Assembly (NCBI GenBank): GCA_038143955.1
Contig: JAYQMT010000004.1
Coordinates: 124,001 to 188,000 of the forward strand
DNA length: 64,000 nucleotides
DNA from: Porticoccus sp038143955
GTDB lineage: Bacteria > Pseudomonadota > Gammaproteobacteria > Pseudomonadales > Porticoccaceae
Direction of reading: 5' to 3'
Both the position numbers and the translations under genes were made by a program. The number at the start of each line of letters is the position of its first letter. The stretch's first letter is position 1. The notes under the pieces are model-generated. The model was not told the origin of the DNA, searched no databases, and worked only from the letters and a program-made list of their open reading frames with translations. This document shows, in pieces, positions 36,718-45,439 of this stretch.

Positions 36718-37757
36718 TTTGAAAGTAATCTATAATCGTTTTCGTACATTTTTTTGACAAGACCCAAAAATCCAGTTTTTCTAGACCAGCCCATTTCTTT
36801 TTCTGCCAAAGAACAATCTCCGCATAATTGATGAACTTCTGCGGGACGATAAAATTTAGGGTTCACCCGGAAAATTAACTCACCGTCTTTTGTGTAATAC
36901 TTTTCATCGTCATCTTTACCCTTAGAGATAAATTCTATACCTGCGCACTTTAAGCTTTTATCAAGAAATTCTCTAACGCTATGCATCTCACCACTAGCTA
37001 GTATATAATTTTTGGGGCGATCTTGATTTAACATCATCCATACACCTTCCATAAAATCTTCAGCATCGGTCCAGTCACGCTTAGCGTCAATATTACCCAA
37101 TTCCAGCACTGGAATTTCTTTATCCATTTCAAGTGCATGTTTGATTTTAGCAACGCTATAACTGATCTTGCGGGTTACAAAATCCAAACCTCGCCTTGTT
37201 CCTTCGTGATTAAATAGCCAACCCTGTATTGCGTATAAACCATAGGATTCTCGGTAAACTCTAACAATGTGACGAGCAGCGCATTTGGCAGCACCATAAG
37301 GGGACTGTGGTCGCAGGGGGTGCTCTTCATTTTGTGGAGTGTAAATGACATCACCAAATTCTTCTGAAGAGCCAGCATTGTAAAAACGGCAATGAGGGGC
37401 AAAACGACGAATCGACTCAAGAATATGAAGAACCGAATCGGCATCGGTATCCCATGTTTGTATTGGGTAATCCCAGCTTCCCGCGACAAAAGATTGGGCG
37501 GCAAAATTAATAAAGTAATCTGGTTGAATGTCTATGATAACATCACGCATGCTGTGTGCATCATTCAAATCCATATTAATCAATTGGAATCGCGGCTCAT
37601 TTTCTAAATGTAAAATGTTTTCGTGGTTCTTTACGCTTAATCGGCGAACTGCGCCATAGATAGTAAAGTCCTCTTGATCTTTAAATAACTTTAATAAAAA
37701 GTCAACCATGTGGCTGCCGTCTTGTCCGGTTACTCCTGTTACTATTATTTTTTTCAT
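36714..37757 (-). CDS. gmd: GDP-mannose 4,6-dehydratase
   Basis: An intact 347-residue SDR that converts GDP-D-mannose to GDP-4-keto-6-deoxymannose. Diagnostic motifs: TGVTGQDGSHMVDFL (NADP), FINFAAQSFV, NAGSSEEFG, YGAAKCAARHIV (Tyr-x3-Lys), GWLFNHEGTRRG and KFYRPAEVHQLCGD, the GMD-specific C-terminal signature. It forms the first step of GDP-fucose synthesis with fcl directly downstream. Confidence 0.96.
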   Translation of the reverse strand: MKKIIVTGVTGQDGSHMVDFLLKLFKDQEDFTIYGAVRRLSVKNHENILHLENEPRFQLINMDLNDAHSMRDVIIDIQPDYFINFAAQSFVAGSWDYPIQTWDTDADSVLHILESIRRFAPHCRFYNAGSSEEFGDVIYTPQNEEHPLRPQSPYGAAKCAARHIVRVYRESYGLYAIQGWLFNHEGTRRGLDFVTRKISYSVAKIKHALEMDKEIPVLELGNIDAKRDWTDAEDFMEGVWMMLNQDRPKNYILASGEMHSVREFLDKSLKCAGIEFISKGKDDDEKYYTKDGELIFRVNPKFYRPAEVHQLCGDCSLAEKEMGWSRKTGFLGLVKKMYENDYRLLSK

Positions 37758-37758
37758 T

Positions 37759-38556
37759 TTAAATATTTAGATTCATTAAGTTTGACTTTATTTTTGCTAA
37801 AGAATCTTTAAAATCGCTTGATAAAATTTTTTCCATACCACCAAACCTACTGTCTGTTTTTAGGTTTGGGTTAACGAATAATGACTTTGTTCCCATTGCT
37901 CTACATGGTAACATGCAATGCAGTCTAGAAGTGATAACTTCTTCTGCAGTTCTGTATTTTTCCAAAAGCTTATCTGCTAAATTTAATCTGTATTCTAAAT
38001 TGAATTTATGCTTGTTGTCAAGCAAATGGTAAATCTCTTGCCATTCTTTAAATTTTGATTTATCGAATTCAACTCTTGGTATATAGGGGCAATTGCCATT
38101 TATATCAACAAGAAATTTACCTTTTCTTTTTCCCTTGTATTCGTCAAATAAAGTCGTTAAGCAACCAGTAAAATAAGACTCCACGCCGAAACTAGACAAA
38201 GTCATAACCGTGTGCTCGTCTCGACAACCTATCGGTTCAAATCTTTTAAAAAAAGAAATATTTTTTTTATTAACTACCGAATATTGAGGTCTAGGATCAG
38301 AGTGAAAGCTAATAAATATTGGGTGTATATTTTTTGATGGTAAAAATTTTGACGGATCCGTCATGAACCATCCATTCATAATAAGGTTAACTGGTGGCCC
38401 TTGATAATTACATAATTCTTCTCTGTTGATAAAAGAATATTCTGATATTCCTTTTTTTGATAGAAAATTAATTGCAGCTTTTGTCTGTATGTCATCCCCT
38501 ATATTATCACTAGAGGCCCACATTACAGCATACTGTTTGGTTTTATTTAAACTCAC
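37759..38556 (-). CDS. polysaccharide pyruvyltransferase-like protein
   Basis: An intact 265-residue PF04230-type protein. It has SSDNIGDDIQTKAAINFL at the start, LIMNGWFM near residue 58, PIFISFH, IGCRDEHTVMTL near 108, YFTGCLTTLF, and TSRLHCMLPCRAMGT near 212. These are shared with the two related genes at 21742-22646 and 38571-39478. It may attach pyruvate or act as a GT-B-like transferase in glycan maturation. It is one base upstream of gmd. Confidence 0.8.
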   Translation of the reverse strand: MSLNKTKQYAVMWASSDNIGDDIQTKAAINFLSKKGISEYSFINREELCNYQGPPVNLIMNGWFMTDPSKFLPSKNIHPIFISFHSDPRPQYSVVNKKNISFFKRFEPIGCRDEHTVMTLSSFGVESYFTGCLTTLFDEYKGKRKGKFLVDINGNCPYIPRVEFDKSKFKEWQEIYHLLDNKHKFNLEYRLNLADKLLEKYRTAEEVITSRLHCMLPCRAMGTKSLFVNPNLKTDSRFGGMEKILSSDFKDSLAKIKSNLMNLNI

Positions 38557-38570
38557 AAAGTGAGTATAAC

Positions 38571-39478
38571 CTAGTAAGTGATTTTTTCAATAATAAAATT
38601 TAAAACTTTCTTTGTCAAACTATACTTAGATTTAAAAAAAGAACTTTTCTTTAAATTCATTTTAACATACGACGATATTCTTGGGTTTGACATAAAATTT
38701 TTATCAAAAGAATCGCCTTTTGGAGAAACAAGTGCGCAAGGAACACCCATTGCCATGCAAGGTATGAAGGCATGCAACCTTGACGTTTGAACAAACATCG
38801 ATTCGCTATACATTTTTAAATAAAAATAAGCCCTTGATAAACATTCTTTAATTGGTTTATCTTTTAAGTCTACATGCCTATGGGTTTTACTTGAACCTCT
38901 GTTCATGTCTTTTTTCGCATCTACATAATAAATCTGACCTTTTTTGTTTTGCCATTGCAAGAAATCAATTGTAGAAGAAATGCATCCAGAATAGTAAGAC
39001 TCAATACCATGGCTTTGCAATAAGTTTAAGGTATAATGATCTCGACATCCTATTGGCCCAAAACTACTAAGGGTAGATAAATTTTTCTGACTAACTAGTT
39101 TTTTATTACCTAAATGAAAAGATGTAAAAATCGGAGTTATATTACTGGGTATATTGAAGTCTATATTGCCCATATCATCTTTTGGGTGCATCCACCAGCC
39201 ATTCATGATGGTGATAATATCGTGGCAGTTTTTATATTGCGATGGTTCGCTTAAGTTATCCCTATTGATAAAAATGAAATTAAAACCTTTTATTGAATTT
39301 TTTTGACAAAGATTTAAGAATTGAACAAAAGTATATTTAGTTTTATTTGTTGATTCAACGATTTTTTTATAGATATTTATTGTTGCCAAGGTTTGTATAT
39401 AGTCACCCAAATTGGTTGAACAGTATTTTTTAAAATTATTTTTAGCAACAATGATACCTAGGTTGATAGTGCCACCAT
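38571..39478 (-). CDS. polysaccharide pyruvyltransferase-like protein (start region frameshifted)
   Basis: The conserved body has LGDYIQTLATINIYKKI, KGFNFIFINRDN, IITIMNGWWMHP, IGCRDHYTLNLL, YYSGCISSTIDF and TSRLHAFIPCMAMGVP. This matches the gene at 21742-22646 along its length. The open frame continues upstream of the first normal start codon (TINLGIIVAKNN). A start at ATG 39478 needs one added G after ATGGTG. The length remainder agrees. The exact start stays uncertain because the GT8 gene overlaps here. Confidence 0.7.
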
Positions 39479-40313
39479 CACTAGGTAATTCAAAGAAAAA
39501 TCTTGAAACTTTTGATCATAATTTTTTTTTGAATCTTGCGCATTAATTTCCGTGGAAATATCTGTCCTGTAGGCATTCCATAAATAACCATATTTATGGT
39601 CATTGCAAAAGATATGGTTTTTTGCTGCCCGCAAAGTGAAATATAAAATTGTTATAAGTTTTAGTTAAATGATCATCTTGGCCTGAAAAAATATTATATT
39701 TTTCGTGCAACTTGGCATGCTGACCCTCACAAAATATGTTTATAATGTGTTGGTCATGGTGCGTCCCCTTGTTCAGGCTTGGATTTTTTAATATATCCAT
39801 GCATTTTTTTGTAAATTTTAAAGCTCTAAGTGTTTTTAAATCCATAACCATGACGCCAGCATTACCTGATCTGGTTTTGATTTTGCTCAATTGGGAGCTT
39901 TTCATTATTGAATTTTTTAAAGCTATACCCTTGGGTCCACAGTTCATCCTGAACATTGGCAATAAATCTGTATTAACTATTAAGTCGATATCTAGATATA
40001 TAAGTTTATCTACGTTTAAAAGTAAATCAGGTATAAAAAGCCTGAGCATTGTTGCTGCAGTCACATGCTGCAAGCCAGAATATGAATAATTCCATTTTTT
40101 AATGTAATTATGTAGTCTTACATTTTTTAGTTTTGATACATATTCCTTAAGTCGCCTTAAATCCCTGCAATCTTCAAAATCATGTATGTAGTGGATTTCA
40201 AGATTGTGGTGAGAGTTTTTTTGTAAAATTGAATTTAATACTATATGTATGTATTTTACTAAAGCCCTGTCACTTGAAAAGCATATATGTATAGTGTTTA
40301 ATTTTTCGTTCAT
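39458..40313 (-). CDS. GT8 family glycosyltransferase (one frameshift)
   Basis: Starts MNEKLNTIHICFSSDRAL. It contains KLIYLDIDLIVNTDL (Asp-x-Asp) near residue 105, SGNAGVMVMDLKTLR near 147, and FIFHFAGSKKP near 230. These are the GT8 motifs of retaining galactosyl/glucosyltransferases such as RfaJ. One extra base near 39609 ends the frame early. Without it the protein runs on with CNDHKYGYLWNAY to a stop at 39458. Likely adds a hexose to an LPS-like acceptor. Confidence 0.8.
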
Positions 40314-40322
40314 CGTACATAT

Positions 40323-41000
40323 TTATATACAACACAGACAAACAAAAATGGAATTATTTTTTTCTTTAAAAGATTTTACAGCTAAAAGAAGTTTTATTTT
40401 ATTTTCAATACCAACAGTATAATTTGCATGATGAATTAGTATATCTTGTTGTTTAGGAGTAATTTCTTCAAATCCTTGAAATACCGACCAATTTGTATCA
40501 CTAGCATAGGTGTAAAATTTACTGGAAAGCGTTTTGACTTTTAGATCTTGGTATTTTTTGTACAAAAAGTATTGAAGAGCTTCTTGGTCATCAGGAAAAA
40601 AAGCAAGATTGTCTTTTATATCTTGGAATAAACTAATTAATTTATCAGTAGATTTGCATATAAAAAACCCAGCGCAATACCTGGTACCATCATTTTGAAA
40701 AGCTATATCCATGTCTCCAATCTCATTTAGGAGCGTTTCTTTTATTTTTGGTGGAAAGAATTGTATATCACAATCTCCATGAACGATATGTTTTCCCACG
40801 TTTTCTTTTAAGCCATCTATTATGAGATCCATTTTGTGTAGCATCGTATCTTTCCATCCATTTTCTCTATAGTTGGCAGATGCGCAAAGCTGATCAAATT
40901 TTTTAGAAATTATATCAAACTCATTTTGGGGAAAGCTTTTTAAAAAAAAATCTTCGTAGATAAACTCGTGGCTTGGCGTATATAATGTATAAAATTTCAT
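40323..41000 (-). CDS. nucleotide-diphospho-sugar transferase-like (PF03407-like)
   Basis: An intact 225-residue protein with MKFYTLYTPSHEF. It has KHIVHGDCDIQFFPP near residue 70 (Asp-x-Asp equivalent), DIAFQND near 97, YCAGFFICKST near 108, DDQEALQYFLYKKY near 138 and LIHHANYTVG near 190. The arrangement matches PF03407-type transferases. Role in glycan assembly inferred from the family and from GT neighbours on both sides. Confidence 0.65.
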   Translation of the reverse strand: MKFYTLYTPSHEFIYEDFFLKSFPQNEFDIISKKFDQLCASANYRENGWKDTMLHKMDLIIDGLKENVGKHIVHGDCDIQFFPPKIKETLLNEIGDMDIAFQNDGTRYCAGFFICKSTDKLISLFQDIKDNLAFFPDDQEALQYFLYKKYQDLKVKTLSSKFYTYASDTNWSVFQGFEEITPKQQDILIHHANYTVGIENKIKLLLAVKSFKEKNNSIFVCLCCI

Positions 41001-41004
41001 GTGT

Positions 41005-41790
41005 TTATTTTTTGAAGTAAGGATTTTTAATTATTCTTTTAGCGTTTCCATTATGGATGGTACCAAGGTGCGAGTATTTTTGCCTAACAAAAGCTTCTTC
41101 TTTCATTTTTATAATCTCCGTGGTTTTGTTTGTAGAAATACCAGTGGGATTAAAATAATAACCGCCTAGTACTTGATTGATTTTTTTCATTTGAGCGCCT
41201 TGCGCAGCGCATCTTAGCCAAAATTCTGCATCAGCACACAACCTGTACTGGGTATCAAAGTATCCATATCTATCATGTAAAGTTTTTCTGTAAACAGGTG
41301 ATTGGTGAGGAGGGTTGCAATCTATTAGGGCTTCTGGTGAAAATTCAGGAAAGTTGTAAACATAGGGACTTTTCTCTAAGCATTCATCAAATGATAGATT
41401 TGGTATATTTGTGATCAAGCTATCACTGTAAACTAAATCTATATTTTGGTTTCTTTCTAAAAAATTCACCTGCTCCTCTAATGCATTTTCTTTTTTGATA
41501 TCATCAAGATTTGCATTGTTTAAAAATTTGCCGCTGGCCATCTTTACGGCCATATTCCAGCAACCGTAAATACCAGGGTCTTTTGTTATTTTTGTATAAA
41601 AAATATTTGAATACATCGATTTGTATTCATTTATAATTTTAGTGCAATCTTCACTGCCCGCATCAATCAATATTAATTCGCATTCGCTAAATATAGTCTG
41701 AGATGTTATACCCCTTAGGTAGTAAGGTAAAAAATTCATTCCATTAAAAATGGAACAAAAAACTGAGATTACATTTTTTTTACTTGACAT
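41005..41790 (-). CDS. glycosyltransferase family 2
   Basis: An intact GT2 enzyme of about 261 residues from ATG 41790 (an earlier ATG at 41799 is possible). It has VISVFCSIFNGMNF at the start, ELILIDAGSEDCT near residue 35, KDPGIYGCWNMAVKMASG near 70, FLNNANLDD (the metal motif position) near 92, and LCADAEFWLR near 180. It is the first gene of the leftward run and its 5' end overlaps the divergent promoter region. Confidence 0.82.
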   Translation of the reverse strand: MSSKKNVISVFCSIFNGMNFLPYYLRGITSQTIFSECELILIDAGSEDCTKIINEYKSMYSNIFYTKITKDPGIYGCWNMAVKMASGKFLNNANLDDIKKENALEEQVNFLERNQNIDLVYSDSLITNIPNLSFDECLEKSPYVYNFPEFSPEALIDCNPPHQSPVYRKTLHDRYGYFDTQYRLCADAEFWLRCAAQGAQMKKINQVLGGYYFNPTGISTNKTTEIIKMKEEAFVRQKYSHLGTIHNGNAKRIIKNPYFKK

Positions 41791-41812
41791 AGTTTGCATT
41801 AAATGTTATAAT
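41784..41812 (+). promoter_or_regulatory. perfect-consensus sigma70 promoter P1
   Basis: TTGACA at 41784-41789, a 17-base spacer, and TATAAT at 41807-41812. Both hexamers and the spacing match the bacterial consensus exactly. It reads toward the sigma-factor gene. The predicted start near 41819 falls inside the palindrome that follows. Confidence 0.8.
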
Positions 41813-41816
41813 AGTT

Positions 41817-41838
41817 TCCTTAAACTTAAGTTTAAGGA
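41817..41838. promoter_or_regulatory. 22-bp perfect palindrome, operator candidate
   Basis: TCCTTAAACTT followed directly by its reverse complement, with no mismatch. It covers the expected start point of promoter P1, the position typical of a repressor operator. It may also affect a leftward promoter for the GT2 gene (TATTAT lies beside it on the minus strand). Confidence 0.6.
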
Positions 41839-41847
41839 TATATCCTT

Positions 41848-41882
41848 ACGTATATCTTATAAAATATATCTAACGTAGATCT
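41848..41882. repeat. direct repeat ACGTA(T/G)ATCT between the promoters
   Basis: ACGTATATCT at 41848-41857 and ACGTAGATCT at 41873-41882 are spaced 25 bases start to start (about two helical turns plus). A second regulator site is possible. Confidence 0.4.
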
Positions 41883-41892
41883 AACAATACAG

Positions 41893-41921
41893 TTGACATA
41901 ACATATGATTATATGTTATAT
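41893..41921 (+). promoter_or_regulatory. sigma70 promoter P2
   Basis: TTGACA at 41893-41898, a 17-base spacer, and TTATAT at 41916-41921 (TATATT with 18 also possible). The start point would be only about 10 bases before the sigma-factor ATG, with AAGGA at 41926-41930 as ribosome binding site. Transcripts from P2 would have a very short leader. Confidence 0.6.
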
Positions 41922-41937
41922 TAATAAGGAATTCAAG

Positions 41938-42546
41938 ATGGAAAAAACAAACTCGATGTCAGACGCAGATCTGATTTACAAATTAAGAAACAATGATGAG
42001 CCGTCTCAATGCTTACTGGAATTAGTGGAAAGGCACAGTGGTATTTACATAACGATGGTTAATAATTATACTCCTAGCACTAATAACGTTTCATCTTCAT
42101 ATAAAGATGAATTAATTTCTGATAAAAATTACTACATCTATCAGGCTGCACTAAAATATGACGAATCAAAAAAAACAAAATTTTCTACCTACCTAGGTAA
42201 CGAAACAAGATGGATGTGCCTAAACTTGTATAATAAAGAAAAAAATAAATCCATGAAGGAGGTTAATAGAGACAGCGAGCAAGTTGATAATTTAGCGTCA
42301 CCTTGTGATATGAAAAACGACATGTATAAGCAAGAAATGTTTTCGAAGATAGAAAGCATAATAGATAGTGACCCAGATTCAAGGATATCTAAAATTTTCA
42401 AAATGAGGTATATAGACGCTAAGGGGAATAAGCTAACCCCATGGAAAAATATAAGCAACTCATTAAGCTTAAGCATACAGGGCTGCATTAATGTGCACAA
42501 CAAAGCGATCAAAAAATTAAAAAAAGAATTCCATAAAGAAATATGA
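41938..42546 (+). CDS. phage sigma-70-family RNA polymerase sigma factor
   Basis: A 202-residue protein from ATG 41938, chosen over an earlier in-frame ATG because AAGGA sits eight bases upstream. Region 2 is at about residues 55-100, with ALKYDESKKTKFSTYLGNETRWMCLNL matching the 'FDPxKGxxFSTY...W' core-binding and -10 recognition helix. Region 4 is at 150-200, with a helix-turn-helix around WKNISNSLSLSIQGCINVHNKAI. No region 1 or 3. It would redirect host RNA polymerase to phage promoters, possibly for late genes as gp55 does in T4-like phages. Heads the plus-strand operon. Confidence 0.8.
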   Translation: MEKTNSMSDADLIYKLRNNDEPSQCLLELVERHSGIYITMVNNYTPSTNNVSSSYKDELISDKNYYIYQAALKYDESKKTKFSTYLGNETRWMCLNLYNKEKNKSMKEVNRDSEQVDNLASPCDMKNDMYKQEMFSKIESIIDSDPDSRISKIFKMRYIDAKGNKLTPWKNISNSLSLSIQGCINVHNKAIKKLKKEFHKEI

Positions 42547-42929
42547 TTAATAAATTTATTGGTATTGGATACCTAACTAAAAACCCAGAACTAAAAAATC
42601 TTGGTGACTACAAAAAATGCGAGTTCTCCGTAGCGATAAATTCATCAAAAAGAAGAAGTTATTTTTCTAGACGTAGAGAGCTGGAACAAAGTTGCCGAAA
42701 ATTGTTCAAACTTTTTGTCAAAAGGTTCGTGTGTTTATATAGAAGGAAAAATAAAAATAAACAAATGGAAAGATAAAAATGACAATGTTCGTCAAAAATG
42801 GTTTATATCCTCTGACATAGTAAGATTCTTACCTAATTCAAAAAAAGAAGAAAGTAAAAAATAATTGAAAATCCAAAGCCCTCAGATAGTATAAAAGAAA
42901 TTATAGACGAAGAAGATATGCCCTTTTAA
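42543..42929 (+). CDS. ssb: single-stranded DNA-binding protein (two frameshifts)
   Basis: An OB-fold SSB of about 128 residues. The start is MINKFIGIGYLTKNPELKNL. After removal of one A from AAAAA near 42646-42650 it reads EEVIFLDVESWNKVAENCSN and SCVYIEGKIKINKW, the classical bacterial SSB core. After one added A near 42862 the tail ends DEEDMPF, the acidic tip that binds replication proteins in bacterial SSBs. Net length is 3n as expected for one insertion plus one deletion. It overlaps the sigma gene by four bases. Confidence 0.9.
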
Positions 42930-42930
42930 T

Positions 42931-44014
42931 ATGGAATATATAAATTTTAGCGCACCAATTAATTCCCTAAGCTTTGGAAACGTATCTTTCAATATGCTTA
43001 GAGAGTTCCATAAACTGGGTCAAAAGATATGCTTTTTTCCAATAGGTGACAAGATAGATATGTCTGCCTTTGATAGAGCAAGCCCCGAACTTAAAGATTG
43101 GATTAGTCAGAGTTATAATGATAGATTATTAAATTTATCTGCAGATAACCCCTCCTTAAAAATGTGGCACTTAAATTCGTCTGAGTCAAGAGTTGGACCA
43201 AGGCAAATTTTGTATACTTTTTATGAATGCAATAAGCCAACGTTGTCTGAAAAAAATCTATGCAACACCCAAGACTTAACAATATTCAGTAGTTCTTACG
43301 CTAGAGACACTTTCTCTGAATCTGGCTGTAAAAATATAGACTATGTACCGATAGGTCTAGATCCAGACGTATTCCAAACAGGTAGAGACTATTTGGATAG
43401 AATTAATTTTGGATTAGTTGGTAAGTTTGAAAAAAGAAAACATACAGCGCGGATACTAAAATTGTGGGCTGAAAAATATGGAAACAACATGGATTATCAG
43501 CTAACATGTTGCGTACATAACCCCTTTATAAAAGATGACCAAATGAAGCTTTTAATCCTTCAGGCTTTGGATGGTAAAATCTATAAAAACATAAATTTCT
43601 TAAATCGCCTTGCGACAAATTCAGAAATGAACGAACTATATAATGCTATAGACATAAATCTTAGCGGCTTAAGTGGTGCGGAAGGATGGAACTTACCTGC
43701 ATTTAATTCTACATGTTTAGGCAAGTGGAGTATAGTACTGAATTGTACATCGCATAAAGATTGGGCTAATAAAGATAATTCAATCGTCGTTAATCCATCA
43801 GGTGAAGAAGATATTTATGATGGTATCTTTTTTTCAAGAAGGTCAGCCCTTCAACCAGGGTACATACTATACATTTAGTGATGAAGATTTTTATAAAGCT
43901 ACAGAAAAAGCTTTAAGTAAAGTCGATCAAGAAAATACTTCTGGCCTAAAATTAAAAGATAAATTTAATTACGAAAAAACTGTAAAAAAACTAATAGAAA
44001 TTATAAAACAATGA
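42931..44014 (+). CDS. GT4-like glycosyltransferase (one frameshift)
   Basis: A GT-B enzyme of about 360 residues starting MEYINFSAPINSLSFGNVS. It has DYVPIGLDPDVF near residue 150, INFGLVGKFEKRKH near 170, and the donor site NLSGLSGAEGWNLPAFNSTC near 250. The frame stops at 43878 because of one extra T in the T7 run at 43829-43835. Without it the protein continues QEGQPFNQGTYYTFSDEDFY to 44014. Lies in the early plus-strand operon next to ssb, apart from the main glycan run. Confidence 0.75.
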
Positions 44015-44202
44015 ATATAAGAAGAGAAGGAGAATCTGTTTTGCTTTGCTGCGGCAAAGGTAGATGTCCAGCAATCAAAAAATCTAACGAAGAAAACGCC
44101 AACGAATATTTACTGACAGATGATTACGGTGGAGAAGTAAGGTTAACAAGAGACCAAATATCTGTTATTCAAGAAGCCTTACAAGAACTTGATAATTCTT
44201 GA
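44011..44202 (+). CDS. hypothetical protein, 63 aa
   Basis: A small protein with SVLLCCGKGRCPAI near the N-terminus (three Cys within seven residues) and YLLTDDYGGEVRLTRDQI after it. It could bind a metal but no family is recognised. It overlaps its neighbours by four and fourteen bases. Confidence 0.6.
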   Translation: MNIRREGESVLLCCGKGRCPAIKKSNEENANEYLLTDDYGGEVRLTRDQISVIQEALQELDNS

Positions 44203-44512
44203 GGCAACAGCATCTGTAGGTTTAATGTGGATCCTAAAGCACGGATCTATTTTAAATAAACCTAGATCGTTTTTATCAAAACACTCTTTATTACTCAAAG
44301 AGTTATTTTCCTGCAGTCTTTGCTTAGGTTTCTGGTGTGGTCTAATTGTCGGATTTTGTGGTTTTTATTTTAATAAATCATATTATTATATATATTTTCC
44401 TTTTGTTTGTTCGGCCTTATGTTGGCTAGCAGATTCCTTACTTGATTTAATACAAGTATTAGCCAATTATCTAGACAAAAAAATTGATTTTTATATACCT
44501 GCTGTGTTATAA
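44189..44512 (+). CDS. DUF1360-like small membrane protein
   Basis: A 107-residue protein, probably from TTG 44189 (ATG 44225 would cut the first membrane helix). It has the segment ELFSCSLCLGFWCGLIVGFCG, which is the 'C-x-x-C-x-G-x-W-x-G' motif of DUF1360 proteins, followed by two more hydrophobic stretches. Such small membrane proteins are common in phages and bacteria; their role is unknown. Confidence 0.65.
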   Translation: MIILEATASVGLMWILKHGSILNKPRSFLSKHSLLLKELFSCSLCLGFWCGLIVGFCGFYFNKSYYYIYFPFVCSALCWLADSLLDLIQVLANYLDKKIDFYIPAVL

Positions 44513-44523
44513 TCTATAACACT

Positions 44524-44907
44524 ATGCCAATGTATATTTTTGAAAATCCCAAGACAGGTGAAGAGATTGAGTTATTCTTTGGCATGAATGATGAAAAAGA
44601 ATATTTCGATGAAGACGGTTTAGAGTGGAAAAGAGTTTACACGTCTTCCCAATTAAACACACAGGGTTCTATTGACCCTTGGTCCAATAACAGTTTTGTT
44701 AATGCAACGGCAAACATGAAAGGCTCCGTTGGAGATCTTCTTGATAAAAGCGCTGAACTTTCTTCTATCAGGGCGGAGCAAAACGGAGGAGTTGATCCAG
44801 TTAAAAAGAAATATTATAAAGAATATTCGGACAAAAGGGGTGGAGTTAAACACCCTAACGATCAAAAAAAATCATTTGAAAACAAACACATTAAAGTAGA
44901 TCTTTGA
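44524..44907 (+). CDS. FmdB-like conserved phage protein
   Basis: A 127-residue protein. The start MPMYIFENPKTGEEIELFF, followed by EDGLEWKRVYTSSQ, resembles the N-terminal half of FmdB/zinc-ribbon regulators found in many marine phages. The Cys pairs of that ribbon are absent here, so it no longer binds zinc this way. The C-terminal half is charged and probably disordered. Function unknown. Confidence 0.6.
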   Translation: MPMYIFENPKTGEEIELFFGMNDEKEYFDEDGLEWKRVYTSSQLNTQGSIDPWSNNSFVNATANMKGSVGDLLDKSAELSSIRAEQNGGVDPVKKKYYKEYSDKRGGVKHPNDQKKSFENKHIKVDL

Positions 44908-44908
44908 T

Positions 44909-45439
44909 ATGAGTATACAAATATACAAGCCTAATAAAAATAACACAGGGTTCGGCTTTTCATTTTCAGCCGGAGTTGATAAAAAAACAAATGAACCCGT
45001 TTTATTTGTGAATGCTATATCTCAATACTCATGGAATAATGGCTCGGGTACTTTCCAAGGAAACTCCAACAACCCAGACAAAACTATTACCGTTAAATTT
45101 AATGAGTTTGAGTGTGGCGCAATTATAAATTCTATGAAAAATAGATATGAATGGAGTACTTTTCATAAAAGTGCAACAAACCAAACGACTATAAAACTAA
45201 CGCCATGGGACAAGCAGAGTAAAATTAAAACCTACAATGCAAAAACAAAAGAATTTCAGGAAACTCAGCAAACAATTCCAGCCTTTGGGTTTACTATATC
45301 TAAATCAGGAGGCACTACATTCAAACTTTCTCTTGAGCCAGGAGAAGCAGAATGTATCTCAAGTTTTCTACAAATGCTGCTCCTAAAAATATACAATCAT
45401 AGATTTAAGAAAAGCTATACAGAACCTTTTGATGCCTAA
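44909..45439 (+). CDS. hypothetical protein, 176 aa
   Basis: An intact, beta-rich looking protein starting MSIQIYKPNKNNTGFGFSFS. It contains KTITVKFNEFECGAIINSM, TTIKLTPWDK and TIPAFGFTISKSGGTTFKL. The pattern of two similar halves hints at an internal duplication. It sits in the operon with ssb and a possible annealing protein, so nucleic-acid binding is possible, but no family is recognised. Confidence 0.6.
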   Translation: MSIQIYKPNKNNTGFGFSFSAGVDKKTNEPVLFVNAISQYSWNNGSGTFQGNSNNPDKTITVKFNEFECGAIINSMKNRYEWSTFHKSATNQTTIKLTPWDKQSKIKTYNAKTKEFQETQQTIPAFGFTISKSGGTTFKLSLEPGEAECISSFLQMLLLKIYNHRFKKSYTEPFDA

